DNA of 64,000 nucleotides from Haliclystus octoradiatus (lineage: Eukaryota; Cnidaria; Staurozoa; Stauromedusae; Haliclystidae), in the NCBI GenBank assembly GCA_916610825.1, contig OU744451.1:3995345-4059344 (forward strand). The letters run 5' to 3'. This document shows, one piece after another, positions 1-11,141 of the stretch; the first letter of the stretch is position 1, and each line of letters begins with the position of its first letter. The notes below the pieces were generated by a model that made no database searches, was not told the origin of the DNA, and saw only the letters and a list, made by a program, of their open reading frames with translations. The position numbers and the translations under genes are program-made.

Positions 1-506
1 GGAAATTTTTTCGCATCAAAACGAGATGATCTTGAAATAGCTTTGAAGGCCAATTCTCAGTGATTCTGCCCTGTCAGAAGCGATCAAAATCATTGAAAAT
101 GATCGATATTGGGTCAACAAAGATAGACTTTTGAGGATGTTATTGATGTCGGACGAAGATGTTGTTTTTAAATTTGAATTATTCGATACTTAAGGATGTT
201 ACATATTTTCATTTGGTTGATTTTCAAGAAGGTAAGATAACATTATGGCCTGTTTGAAACTCTTTCAAACACAAATCTGAGTTGGACTATCTTGGTTCTA
301 TTATCATATCTTGAAATTATCATTTTCAATTGAATTTATATAAAAAAATCTCAGCGAACATATCAAATAGAAAGATTATCAAAAGCTTCGTCAATTTATG
401 GTTAGATATAGTAACTTCTAGAAAATCACATACTATATAATTATAGCGCTGATACGATTGATTAAGCCAGTACATAGCTATATAGTTGATTTATTCGTAC
501 ACTGAC
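1..506. other. non-coding stretch, nothing recognised
   Basis: AT-rich sequence without a convincing reading frame, repeat or RNA signal. It may be intron or intergenic DNA of a gene outside the window. Confidence 0.4.
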
Positions 507-866
507 TTAATTGAATGTTGACATTTTAGATGGACACAAGTATCTTATGGCAACCTTCCAATATTTATACTTGTAACATAAAATAATGAATATAATACAA
601 CTAATAACACAACCTGCAAAAATAGTTATTAATGTTCTTTCTTTAGTAAACGTTACGCTTTCTGGATTCCTTGATTCCACAGTTTCTATCGTCGTATGGA
701 AGATGAAATTATACGTTGACAAGGAGGAGGCATATTTCAGTATGAAAGCTTTAGTTAGACTTTCTGGACTCCTTGATTCCACAGCTTCTATCATCATATG
801 AAAGAGTATATTATACAATGACAAGTATGAGGCATATTGCAGCATGAAACCAAACGAGACCCACAT
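507..866 (-). CDS. hypothetical small single-pass membrane protein with two internal 34-residue repeats
   Basis: Not recognised. The 119-residue frame starts at an ATG. Residues 7-40 and 41-74 are two copies of one 34-residue unit (YAS-LS-YN, then a VESR-PES motif), so an approximately 102-bp tandem duplication kept the frame open. Residues about 79-97 are strongly hydrophobic (ITIFAGCVISCIIFIIL) and are followed by a basic, aromatic tail (YKYKYWK). The layout is short ectodomain, one membrane segment, short basic tail. A candidate of similar layout lies on the other strand at 8204-8509. No N-terminal signal peptide is obvious, so this may be the last exon of a spliced gene. The conserved repeat frame favours coding, but a chance frame in AT-rich DNA is possible. 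Confidence 0.3.
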   Translation of the reverse strand: MWVSFGFMLQYASYLSLYNILFHMMIEAVESRSPESLTKAFILKYASSLSTYNFIFHTTIETVESRNPESVTFTKERTLITIFAGCVISCIIFIILCYKYKYWKVAIRYLCPSKMSTFN

Positions 867-1640
867 CTGAAAAGCAATTATTGCGTATATATAGTAATAA
901 ACAAAAATCGAAATTCAAAGTAGTAAAAAATTGTTTAAAATAATAATATACAAATACAGAAAAAGAATCATTAAATGGTATATATATGTATATACCTTGT
1001 ATTTTGTTAATTTAAACAACGTTGCAGATTCCTAAATGAAATTAATTATGAATTGAGATGAAAGATCTATAAGCGGCCTGATGAATTATTTGTCAATATA
1101 TGGCGAACCCGGGATGGCGACGAATTATTATTTAGTATAGATTACATACACAATTAGCTTTCTTCGAATTTTTCCTTAATGACTCCATTGTAAAGTCTCC
1201 ATTGTAAAAATTAAAATATCTACAGTGAGTTCTAAGAATCGGCAAAGCAATATGGAATTTCATTATTTTGTATTTGAAAATCTATTTCCGATGTATTATC
1301 TAACATATTTAAATACCATTGTCATACAAATTATCAGAAGGCGTCATACTTCTTGAATATATTCTTTGTAAGGTTGTAAATCCTGGATGATAAAAAGGTT
1401 GTGAAATTCCCCCCTCCCCCAATAAAACTTTTTAACAAAGCGCGAACAGTTTTGAAACAAAAATAAAAATCGTTTAATTGAAGGTAGGTATTATACAGTC
1501 ACTGATGCTCTTAAATTGACAAATACCCCTATCTTTTTTTATAGTATATTTTTAAGGCTTATAAACAACTTAATACATAAATAGCTAGTTCAACATATTT
1601 CACATTACAATTTAGACCAAGACAATTAGTTGTGGTTGTT
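867..1640. other. non-coding stretch
   Basis: AT-rich, with a short C-run near 1410. No gene or repeat was recognised here. Confidence 0.4.
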
Positions 1641-1751
1641 TCTTGAAGCCTGGCGATTCTAATTACTTTCGTTTGGTATTTGCTTTATCTGATAATTTTG
1701 TTGATATTTCTTGTTTGTATTTTATGCTATGTACATTGATATATTTATTCA

Positions 1752-2640
1752 TTAGACGTGCACCTCGAAAAGAAAAAGATCTTTTTCCGCGGTCCGTCTT
1801 AACACGAGGAAGTAAATACAATTTTTTCGTGTGCCATATGGTGACTGGGATTTTTCAAATAGATGTAAATATTTTTCATTTCCTCCAAGAACGGATTGAT
1901 GAGCAGTCGATGCTGTGCGCAACTCTACAGTGTCTTCAATTGAAAGCCATTTTAATTCATCTAATAAATAATTCATCTTGTCATACTTTCTTCTCCCATC
2001 AATAAGTTTGGCTGCCCAGTTTTGTATCTTAGTTTGTACTTTTCGTAATGGTGTTGCATTGCACGAAGACCAAATTTCAGAGCGTAGAGACTAGGTTGAA
2101 CAATTTTAGATTTAACAACTGTGGGAAATAATTCAGATGGTATGTATTTTTTTTTGTTTTGCAATTGCGCATAGTCTGTATGTAGATGTTCGTATTATTT
2201 GTTTTATGTGATTTTTAAATGTCATTTCACCATCAAAAACCACGCCCATGTTTCGTGCCCCAGATACGTATGTTAACTTTTCATTATTAATTTTCAGTTC
2301 TGGTAATTCTGTATTTCTTACTTTTCTATGGCCAATAGCTAATATATTCGTTTTCTTTGCATTCAATAGGCGGGAGTTCGAGTTAAACCAAGAAGTTAAG
2401 GATTCAAGATCTTCAGTAATTTGATGTTGCACTTTGGAGAGAGAGCCTGGACTTTTAGGTTTATAAGTGTAAATAATCTGAGTGTCATCAGCAAACTGTC
2501 CAACTGTTCCATTTGAAATAATGTTTGGCAGATCATTCATATAGACAAGGAATAACAAGGGCCCAAGAATGGAATCCTGTGGTACGCCACAAGTTAATCT
2601 TACTTTGTCTGACACAATACTCCCCCAATTTTACTGCTTT
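1752..2640 (-). pseudogene. CR1/L2-like non-LTR retrotransposon, reverse transcriptase C-terminal fragment
   Basis: Decayed 3' part of a LINE of the CR1/L2/Jockey type. The piece at 2133-2615 carries the palm motif GVPQDSILGPLLFLVYMNDL (family norm GVPQGS, so G to D here) and the catalytic FADDT. It then has the usual WF..NSR.LN..KT.IL segment. Frame breaks follow at about 2133-2164 and again near 1975. The piece at 1752-1976 begins with LKWLSIED, matching the LHWLP block typical of the C-terminus of these elements. The endonuclease and the N-terminal half of the RT are absent, as expected from 5' truncation. Not functional. Confidence 0.75.
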
Positions 2641-2861
2641 GGCTCCCCATCCTCATGTCAAAGCATGTACTGAATGATTAGCTGCAAAATTTAATTTACG
2701 TGGTAACAAAACGGTCGAGTTTTAATACTTTTTGTTTCATTAACTCTCGTAGGCCTAGGGGCCTATAGGTACCGTTGTTAGTGCGTCTGGCTAGTGTGCA
2801 GCTCTTGCCAGTTTCAAACCCTCGTATGGTGATTGTTTATTTTCAATATCAAATGCTTCAA

Positions 2862-3125
2862 GTGGGAATAAACCCCCAGACTATCTTTACATATGTAGTA
2901 GAACCCGACGTGAAAAAAACAATGGCGTAATTTTTTTTTCGATCTGGAAATTATTTCTTGGTGAAAAGCGCCTTCAAAGTGGTGTTTTGACCCAAATGTC
3001 GCTGAGAAAAAAAAGGGATTGGATCTAGCTTTATGACGACAAAGTCACAAGTCGTGCGGTTTGTCTAACAGACTCAAGAGTGGGCTGATCACGCGACGTA
3101 ATCTTTGAGGTGACCTAGCTCCGAG
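2862..3125 (+). repeat. dispersed repeat family R1, copy A
   Basis: About 265 bp, starting near GGGAATAAACCCCCAGA and including GGATTGGATCTAGCTTTATG. It is shared with an inverted copy at 6483-6770 and a direct copy at 21306-21590. Likely a non-autonomous mobile element; its class is not determined. Confidence 0.7.
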
Positions 3126-4308
3126 AAGTCACGCTAAAAAAATTTCTGACAAGCCTGAGCCATGAACAAACATATAAACTGGTGAATTACGTAAAAAAGA
3201 TGCAGTTTGTGATTTCAGGAGCAGAATAAAATCTATTGAAACGCTCGGTCGAAATAATTTCTTGTAGCGTCATTAAGCGCGATGAATCTGATATAGATTG
3301 CGGATTAATACAAATGTCAGGCGGTGCGACTGTTCCTTTGTGACTAGTCTAGTGACACATATTAGTTACGTATTCTGTGTGACCGTAGTACTTCTCAAAT
3401 CTTAATTAGTAGACATGTACCCTTCAAAATAGCTTGATCTTACGCTATATAAGTTTTAACTATTTTTAACTCTATGATCTGCAAGTTGTTATTGAGTAAA
3501 CATTTCTACAAGATATCCTTTTCATGATCTAAATGTGAATGTAAACTGATTTGATTTGCACGGGCATGCACAGACGACTTTTCCTGGAGTATGGTACTGC
3601 AAAGTATTAATTGTACTGGAGTTGGTACTGCAAAGTATTAATTGTACTTTTTCGGATTTATTTAACTATCGGTATTACTAAATTATTAAATAGACATTTT
3701 TCAACTATCATTTCAACGTTTAAGTTTGAAATTGATGTTCGTCTAGTAAAACTTAAAACATGTAATCGTATAGTTTATACGACTGTATAGATAGATATAT
3801 TATACTCAATAGTCTAACAATGTGTTCATCATTAATTCACCAAGCATTCAATATTTAAAAAACCATTGAGAATTCTTCAGTACATTACACTATAAAATTC
3901 TATAAAATATCGGAAAATAGTACAAACATGATAGAGGACTCGGACGTTCTTATTCAAGTTTACAGCCGTATACTAGAGCCAATAGAACTATAGTAATGCA
4001 GATTCTATCATTTGTCGGTTTTGCGGTATATCTTCATTGCATAAATTTTTATCCTCTCTATCAAAGTTATATGATTAACAAAATTAGGGTTTTGCAATGT
4101 GAAGTCTCGTTCCTTATTTTACATACGCCACAAAATTATTTTACCAGTCTAGTATTCATTCATTCGGCTATAAAGTAGAACATGTTAGCATCATGTCGTC
4201 ACAATCTGTAATTTATAGGATTAGTAATACAGTGCAGAAGTTACTTTGCACAAAATACCTTTCTACAGAGACGCGAAACCAGATGGACGGATTTCGCTTC
4301 TGTGAAAA
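3126..4308. other. non-coding stretch with a short tandem duplication
   Basis: No gene recognised. A unit containing GGTACTGCAAAGTATTAATT is duplicated in tandem at about 3590-3648. The rest is plain AT-rich DNA. Confidence 0.4.
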
Positions 4309-4312
4309 GAGG

Positions 4313-4605
4313 TGTAGGAACCTTCCTGAACCATCTAGAACATTCTAGAACATAGGAGAACCTACATGACTCCCCGCATGACTCACAATGACCATGCATG
4401 ATCTAGCAGCTTCTAGCATTTATCTAAACACTATAAATACAGTAAATGAAAACTATGAAAACTATGAGAACTTAATGTACAGTCTACTATCAACATGTCA
4501 ACTTGGAATTAATATTATTATCCATAAGAAGAAATATACCATACAAATCAATTCAACCTACGTTGTTATTATTATTTCTTCAACATAATTCTACAGTTCT
4601 CATCA
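4313..4605 (+). repeat. 5' long terminal repeat
   Basis: 293 bp, TGTAGG to CATCA. It contains a TATA-like ACTATAAATACAG at about 4429-4441, a plausible promoter. Differs from the 3' LTR at one position near 4531 (C here, T there). Confidence 0.9.
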
Positions 4606-5261
4606 ATTGGTCCGTCGAATTATAAGAACAACTCATCAATTGGTCCGTCGAATTACAAAAACAACTAATTATGAATAATCTTCAAGATTTTACAACATAT
4701 TTTAAAATCTGAAAGTATTTTATTACAACATGGAATTGAACACAACATTTTATTCACGACCGCGGCATCAAAACAATATAACTAGATTGATTTTCACACT
4801 GAAGAACAATGGCATTTTACGTAACTAATCAAAATACGCAGAAAACACAAGAAATGGAACTAAACACAAGAAATGGAACTAAAAACAAGAAATGGAACTA
4901 AACACAAGAAATGGAACTAAACACAAGAGTGGAACTATGGAACTACACACGAGAAATGGAAATAAACACAAGAAATGGAACTGAACACAAGGAATTGGAT
5001 TACCCAAAACTGAAGAGACTGAACTAAAAAAGTAAGATTTTAAAATACTGAACATAAACCATTGAACATTCCAATATTTTGGAACTTTTAAATATTGAAC
5101 ACTAAACATTGGACATTCCAACATCATAAAACTTTTAAATATTGAAACATTCAACATTCAACTAAGAACATTGAAACACAATGAACACACTAAGAATACT
5201 AAATGAACTAAGAAACACACAAGAACACACAACAGAGTTTAAAATTGAACACACAAGAAGA

Positions 5262-5490
5262 AGCAACAACTCATGAAAATTCTGAATTCATCAAACACAC
5301 AAGAATAAGCAACAACTCAAGAAAATACTGAATTAATCAAGCACACAAGAATAAGCAACAACTCAAGAAAATACTGAATTCATCAAACACACAAGAATAA
5401 GCAACAACTCAAGAAAATACTGAATTAATCAAGCACACAAGAATAAGCAACAACTCAAAAAAATACTGAATTCATCAAACTCACAAGCAA
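5262..5490 (+). repeat. 46-bp tandem repeat inside the LTR element
   Basis: About five copies of a unit containing AGCAACAACTCAAGAAAA, spaced exactly 46 bp in the middle units (5308 to 5354). Confidence 0.8.
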
Positions 5491-5826
5491 AAAATATGAC
5501 TATAAAAGAAACATTGAAGATTACCAAGCTCATAGAAGAAACTGAAATTAAACCAAATATAACACTTATATGAAAATTTCTTTTTCTGGAAATCCAAAGC
5601 AATTAAACAAATTGGTATGCACCAAAATTGTAATGAATTTTCTCATTAACTGTTATGCAATTAGTCTATAAGCATATCTAAAACCTTCATTAATAGCTTC
5701 TACTATACCATAATTACTTACATTTATATTTACATACATTTATTATTTACAATTTAGCATATATTAAAGCATTAATCTTTCTCATTTTTAGCCTATATCA
5801 TGCATTTTTATTTATGGCTCCGCCAT

Positions 5827-5842
5827 CTGGCGGGGGGAGTTA
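5827..5842 (+). promoter_or_regulatory. polypurine tract of the LTR element
   Basis: CTGGCGGGGGGAGTTA lies directly against the 3' LTR, the expected site for plus-strand priming. Confidence 0.7.
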
Positions 5843-6135
5843 TGTAGGAACCTTCCTGAACCATCTAGAACATTCTAGAACATAGGAGAACCTACATGAC
5901 TCCCCGCATGACTCACAATGACCATGCATGATCTAGCAGCTTCTAGCATTTATCTAAACACTATAAATACAGTAAATGAAAACTATGAAAACTATGAGAA
6001 CTTAATGTACAGTCTACTATCAACATGTCAACTTGGAATTAATATTATTATTCATAAGAAGAAATATACCATACAAATCAATTCAACCTACGTTGTTATT
6101 ATTATTTCTTCAACATAATTCTACAGTTCTCATCA
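5843..6135 (+). repeat. 3' long terminal repeat
   Basis: Same length as the 5' LTR with one visible mismatch. Followed by GAGG. Confidence 0.9.
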
Positions 6136-6482
6136 GAGGACTATAAAACCGACGGCTATGGTGTTCTAAATAGCGTTTCCCACCATACATTATGATTTTT
6201 ACCCTCAAAAGAACACTCCATTTTCAGTGCAGAAATATGCTTACAACAATAAATTCTACTTAGCTAGCTTTTGTGGTCACCAGAGAATCTTTTGATATGT
6301 GTTAAATATGTGTGAGAATGATATGTCAAAATATAATCTGTATAACGCGCGCTACGAATAAAATATTTTCTGATTTTTATTTTCTTCAAATTCGTGAACT
6401 TCAAAGTCATTAAATCATCTGAAATTTTGCTACTCTTGAGTTTATATGTTCTTCCTTACCTCAGTTTTGTGGGAGAGAAAAA

Positions 6483-6770
6483 TAGATTGCCGTTACAGAG
6501 CTACGCCATCTCAAACGTAACATCGCGTGATTAATCCGATCTAAAGTCTATTAGAAAAACCACACGACTTGTGACTTTGTCGTCATAAAGCTAGATCCAA
6601 TCCCTTTTTTTCCCTCAGCGACATTTGGGCCAAAACACCACTTTGAAGGCATTTTTCACCAAGAAATAATTTCCAGATCGAAAAAAAAATTACGCCATTG
6701 TTTTTTTTACGTCGGGTTCTACTATATATGTAAAGATAGTCTGGGGGTTTATTCCCACTTTCAAGTTCAA
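6483..6770 (-). repeat. dispersed repeat family R1, copy B (inverted)
   Basis: Reverse complement of the copies at 2862-3125 and 21306-21590. It shares the end ATAGATTGCCGTTACAGAGC with the 21.5-kb copy. Confidence 0.7.
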
Positions 6771-8203
6771 AGTGTTTACGTAAGTTACTGTTCATATCTA
6801 ACCCATCATAGTAGCCGCCGGCTGACCGTTACGGCGGCTGACCGGCAGTATTCGATATAGCCGCATGTTATCAGCCGGATTGAAATTTTCCTCCACCATT
6901 CCAGAACGAGCGCCACAAACAAAAGTCCTCCTATTGATTCCACACTTTCTAATAGCAAAATAATGATGATAAATAAAGTATAAACAAGCATGAATATCGA
7001 AATATGAAACCAAATTTAACATTGATCTTCAAATTGATCTTCATCAAACGGATTACTCGATTGCTAAATTGATATTCGTCGACCTCGAATCGAAACATTT
7101 GAGCATAAATTTTTCACTTCCTTTACATATCTTGCTTATATTTCGTAATAAATAGCTACAGCCTGTAATTGCTATCGAATTTAATTGCATAGCCGTACAC
7201 AAAATGCAATTACTTTGATATTGAAATGTCTACATTGCAAACAAAACACGACAGTATAGAAACTTTGTTTGTTTCGTTTCGCTTCGAATTCTTCTAAAGA
7301 TGAAAAACTCTATATATTTATATTCATCTTGCTTCCATCTTGCTCTATCCTATAGTATTTTTGACGTTGTTCTATAGTGAGATTTTATTTTTATTTCAAG
7401 CTAATATGAAATTATTTTCGAGATAAGAGAACAGTGGTTTTAAAACTTCACCATTGGCATATGTTTGTCTCCTTAAACCCCGGCCTAATGAAGCCAACAT
7501 TTTTATCAAAAATGGAACCGTGAATCCCCGCCTTACATAAAATGGAAATAGCGTAAATTTAAAAGTAGAGATTTGGGTTTCTCAGAAAAGAAATCTCCCA
7601 CATCACTTTTACCAGGAAGCAGTAAATTTCAAACAAAAATCAACTGGTACATTCCTTTTGAATACATATTACTTCTAGATTGTGAGATTGTGTGACCTTT
7701 ATTCTAAATTTTGAGATTTTATTTTTAAATCAAGATTATATTACGGAAAAGATAACAGAGTTTAATGAAGCATCTCCATTATCAATTTATCAGTATTGTT
7801 GATATTTTCTTTTCAATGTTCTTCTTACGTTCGGGGGAAATCAGCAGGGAGGGACTTATGAATGATCTACAGGCGGTCTATAGGTGAGGTGATCTACAGG
7901 CGGTTCAACATTGCGGATGTTGAGCAAATGATGCGTTCAGTTAGCCACCCCCAAATGTTCCACATGGTTGGGAAAACGTGTTCCCGCATGTTAATACTTG
8001 AAAGCAGATAGATGGTATGCGGAAAATAAAGAGAACCATATTATTATCCAGAAATAATTCTTATTATATATATTACTTTCTAATTCCTATTGTTTAATTC
8101 AAAAAATGACAGCGTTAATCCAACATATACCATGTTAATGTTGACGCGTCATCGATAGCAGTCGTTTGGATTTAATTCAATATCACGTTTGATTTTTAAA
8201 AAA
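6771..8203. other. non-coding stretch
   Basis: No gene recognised. A GC-rich patch at about 6810-6880 contains two copies of GGCTGACCG and related inverted CCGGC words; it may be a small MITE. Confidence 0.35.
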
Positions 8204-8509
8204 ATGCCTTGGTTGCTTGAAATTGTAATTCGATATGTTTTCCTATTGTTAATGATATTTATGATGCTAGAAATTGTGGAAACAAAAGGAGGAAAAGGTG
8301 GAGGTGGTGGTAGAGGCGGAAGCCGTGGCGGAGGCCGTTCTGGATCTGGTGGATCTACCTCTGGATCAAGTGGATCACAAACGGGTAATCCGATAATAAC
8401 ACTTTTTATAGTACTTGGTACAGGTGTTGCATTTTGTTCCTTCATCATTATGTATTACTGTTGGAAGAAATGCATTAGAAAGGGAGACACATCTGTTATC
8501 AACTATTAA
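8204..8509 (+). CDS. candidate Gly/Ser-rich small type I membrane protein
   Basis: Not recognised as a known family. From the ATG at 8204 it encodes 101 residues. Residues 1-28 form a hydrophobic leader (WLLEIVIRYVFLLLMIFMML), best read as a signal peptide. Next comes a low-complexity region of about 35 residues of Gly, Ser and Arg (GGKGGGGGRGG, then GSGGSTSGSSGS). A second hydrophobic segment follows (PIITLFIVLGTGVAFCSFII), then a short basic cytoplasmic tail (YYCWKKCIRKGD). The predicted product is a secreted linker anchored by one membrane helix. The DNA for the second helix recurs just downstream (8569-8640). The bias to Gly codons and the two separate hydrophobic blocks argue against chance. 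It could also be one exon of a larger gene. Confidence 0.4.
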   Translation: MPWLLEIVIRYVFLLLMIFMMLEIVETKGGKGGGGGRGGSRGGGRSGSGGSTSGSSGSQTGNPIITLFIVLGTGVAFCSFIIMYYCWKKCIRKGDTSVINY

Positions 8510-8563
8510 CACACTCAACAACACGACTACAGTGGTAATCGCAATGCGTATCAAATTCACTGG

Positions 8564-8663
8564 AGATATAATGCGTACCCGTGATGAATCCGATAAAAAC
8601 ACTTTGGATAGTACTTGGTATGGGAGTTGCTGTATTATTAGTAATTATTTCAATTCAAGGTAG
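8564..8663 (+). pseudogene. tandem duplicate of the membrane-helix segment of the 8204 gene
   Basis: The 44 bases starting AATCCGATAAAAACAC repeat the helix-coding bases of the upstream gene with about six mismatches. They encode MNPIKTLWIVLGMGVAVLLV in one frame, so the hydrophobic character is kept. No leader or Gly-rich part accompanies it. A GT follows at about 8660 (TTCAAG, then GTAGTG), so it may also be an alternative exon. Confidence 0.35.
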
Positions 8664-9365
8664 TGAGTTTTATGTTTATTTCCTCAATATACTCAAATAC
8701 AAGACTTATATACTGTATTAATTATGTGGCACGAATACAAATGTACAAAAGCAAATATAAAATGTAACAATTGTAAAATGCAAATGTATTAATTAATGAA
8801 GTGTTTCCCAATTAACAGGCAAATACTGAAACTTTGCTGAAACTTTATTCCTATTTAGTAACTATAATTTGTGAAATTAAATTCATTCGAACTCTTGCGG
8901 TTGGAAATGTCGTATAGCTGTGTAATCTAGTGTGTCAAATAAATGATTATTTACTGGATCCAATCAGAAATAATGAAAACATAAACACGTATGATTCTTG
9001 GAAATAATGACGTCATGACGTTAGCCTCTTTTCTTCTGTGCCGTAATTTTGACCGTGTTCCGTATTTTAGACTATAATGGTAGCATTTGACACAATCGTT
9101 AAATCGTGACTTTACACAATCGTTAAATCGTAAATCGTGACATTGGACTTGGTAAGTGGTAAGGAGCGGACGTGTAAAAGAACGAAGAAGAAGAAACAAG
9201 AAGAAAAACGATTTGGTAACAGGGTATACTATGAGTTGTTTGTTAACGTTAATTATCCAAGTAGTGTTGAATATATGTAAATGATTTACTTTATTTTTTG
9301 AAATTTGTTTAACAAAATTGAATTTCGCGGTCAACGGTTGAATCACACATTGTTTGCTTTAACTT
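8664..9365. other. non-coding stretch
   Basis: AT-rich DNA with a short ACAATCGTTAAATCGT duplication near 9090-9135. No convincing gene. A first exon of COQ4 upstream of the RTE-like element was looked for here and not found. Confidence 0.35.
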
Positions 9366-10288
9366 AAAAAAGGGGCGTTTACTATTTAAACTTTGATACC
9401 GTTTGATAATAGATAAATCATTTCGTTTTTATGGTCTGCTAGCTGAGACGATTTGCTTGAGAGGTTAGTTAGACTCGATATAAAGTGAAATTGTTTTTGT
9501 TCCTTATTTATCAAGATTTAAACGTTCCAATTTTAATATTTTCCGTGATATTTTTGGTTTTTCAATTTTGAGAAAGGGGCGTTTGCTATTTATAAACTTT
9601 GATACCGTCTGATAACAGATTGATTATTTCATTTTATGATCTGCTAACTGAGACGACTTGCTTGAAAAGTTAGTTAGACCCAATATAAAGTGAAATTTTT
9701 TATTCCTTGTTTGTCAAAATTTAAACGTTCCAATTTTAATATTTCTTGTGATATTTGTGCTTTGTCGATTTTTTAAAAAAGGGGCGTTTACTATTTAAAC
9801 TTTGATACCGTTTGATAACAGATTAATTATTTCGTTTTATGATCTACTAACTGAGACGACTTGCTTGAAAGGTTAGTTAATATAAAGTGACATTTTTTTA
9901 TTCCTTGTTTATCAAAATTTAAACGTTCCAATTTTAATATTTCTTGTGATATTTTTGTTTTGTCGATTTTTTTAAAAAAGGGGCGTTTACTGTTTAAACT
10001 TTGATACCGTTTGATAACAGATTAATTATTTCGCTTTATGATCTGCTAGCCGAGACGACTTGCTTGAAAAGTTAGTTAGACCCAATATAAAGTGAAATTT
10101 TTTATCCTTGTTTATCAAAATTTAAACGTTCCAATTTTAATATTTCTTGTGATATTTTTGTTTTGTCGATTTTTAAAAAAGGGGCGTTTACTGTTTAAAC
10201 TTTGATACCGTTTGATAACAGATTAATTATTTCGTTTTATGATCTGCTAACTGAGACGACTTGCTTGAAAGGTTAGTTGATATAAAGC

Positions 10289-10366
<78 letters not shown>

Positions 10367-10630
10367 TCCTTGTTTATCAAAATTTAAACGCTCCAATTTT
10401 ATTATTTCTTGTGATATTTTTGTTTTGTCGATTTTTTTAAAAAAAGGGGCGTTTACTATTTAAACTTCGATACCGCTTGATAACAGATTAATTATTTCGC
10501 TTTATGATCTGCTAACCGAGACGACTTGCTTGAAAGGTCAGTAGATTTAAAGTGAAATTTTTTATTCCTTGTTTATCAAAATTTAAACGTTCTAATTTTA
10601 ATATTTCTTGTGATATTTTTGTTTTGTCGA

Positions 10631-10661
<31 letters not shown>

Positions 10662-11000
10662 AGGGGCGTTTACTATTTAAACTTTGATACCGGTTAGTGA
10701 TAACAGATTAATTATTTCGCTTTATGATCTGCTAACCGAGATGACTTGCTTGAAAAGTTAGTTAGACCCAATATAAAGTGAAATTTTTTATTCCTTGTTC
10801 ATCAAATTTAAACGTTCCAATTTTTATAATTCTTGTGATATTTTTGTTTTGTCAAGTTTGGAAAAGGGGCGTTTACTATTCAAACTTTGATACCGGTTTG
10901 ATAACAGATTACTTATTTCGCTTTATGATCTGCTAACTTAAGACGACTTGCTTGAAAGGTTAGTTAGATTCAAGTAAAAGTGAAATTTTTACTCCTTGTT
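9366..11000 (+). repeat. 200-bp tandem monomers, probable retrotransposon 5' UTR/promoter
   Basis: Eight units, each marked by GGGGCGTTTACTATTTAAAC or a close variant. GGGGCG occurs at 9372, 9576, 9781, 9980, 10181, 10446, 10663 and 10866, giving spacings of 199-217 bp apart from one 265-bp unit enlarged by a T-run. Most units carry a TATA-like TATAAAG about 120 bp after the GGGGCG. They share the orientation of the downstream coding frame and end shortly before it. Confidence 0.85.
10290..10364 (+). repeat. poly(T) run of about 75 bases
   Basis: Uninterrupted T-run inside the fifth monomer. The length may be unreliable in assembly. A shorter T-run lies at about 10631-10654 in a later monomer. 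Confidence 0.9.
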
Positions 11001-11141
11001 TGTCAAAACATAAACTTCCCAGTTTTGTGCTCTGTTTGTATAAGTTTGTGCATTGTAGCTCCTGTTGTTCCAAATTTTCGAAATTGGTAAAGAAACTGTT
11101 TATACAAGGTAAGCATTTGACACTCAGCTCCTGGTAAGTAA

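Larger units (their letters stand above)
4309..6139 (+). mobile_element. young non-autonomous LTR retrotransposon with GAGG target-site duplication
   Basis: Two 293-bp direct repeats (4313-4605 and 5843-6135) begin TGTAGGAACC, end CTCATCA, and by eye differ at a single base. Both outer flanks carry GAGG (4309-4312 and 6136-6139), a 4-bp target-site duplication. A primer-binding-site-like TGGTCCGTCGAATTA starts two bases after the left LTR. The 1.24-kb interior holds no gag or pol, only tandem repeats: a unit of about 19 bp containing AAATGGAACTAAACACAAG near 4846-4990, and a 46-bp unit at about 5262-5490. It must be mobilised by an autonomous partner, as in TRIM/LARD elements. The near-identical LTRs indicate a very recent insertion. 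Strand is inferred from PBS and PPT order. Confidence 0.9.

Noticed and set aside
4388-4588. Identical 66-residue frames in each LTR (also 5918-6118)
   Set aside because: They are identical only because the LTRs are identical. No domain, and placed as expected for a promoter/R region.
8951-9346. 131-residue - strand frame
   Set aside because: No domain, low complexity (poly-Phe/Leu from a GAAGAAGAA run) and a short tandem repeat. Likely chance.
9366-11000. CRISPR-like regular repeat array
   Set aside because: Units are 200 bp and similar along their whole length, with no unique spacers, in an animal genome. Best read as retrotransposon monomers.
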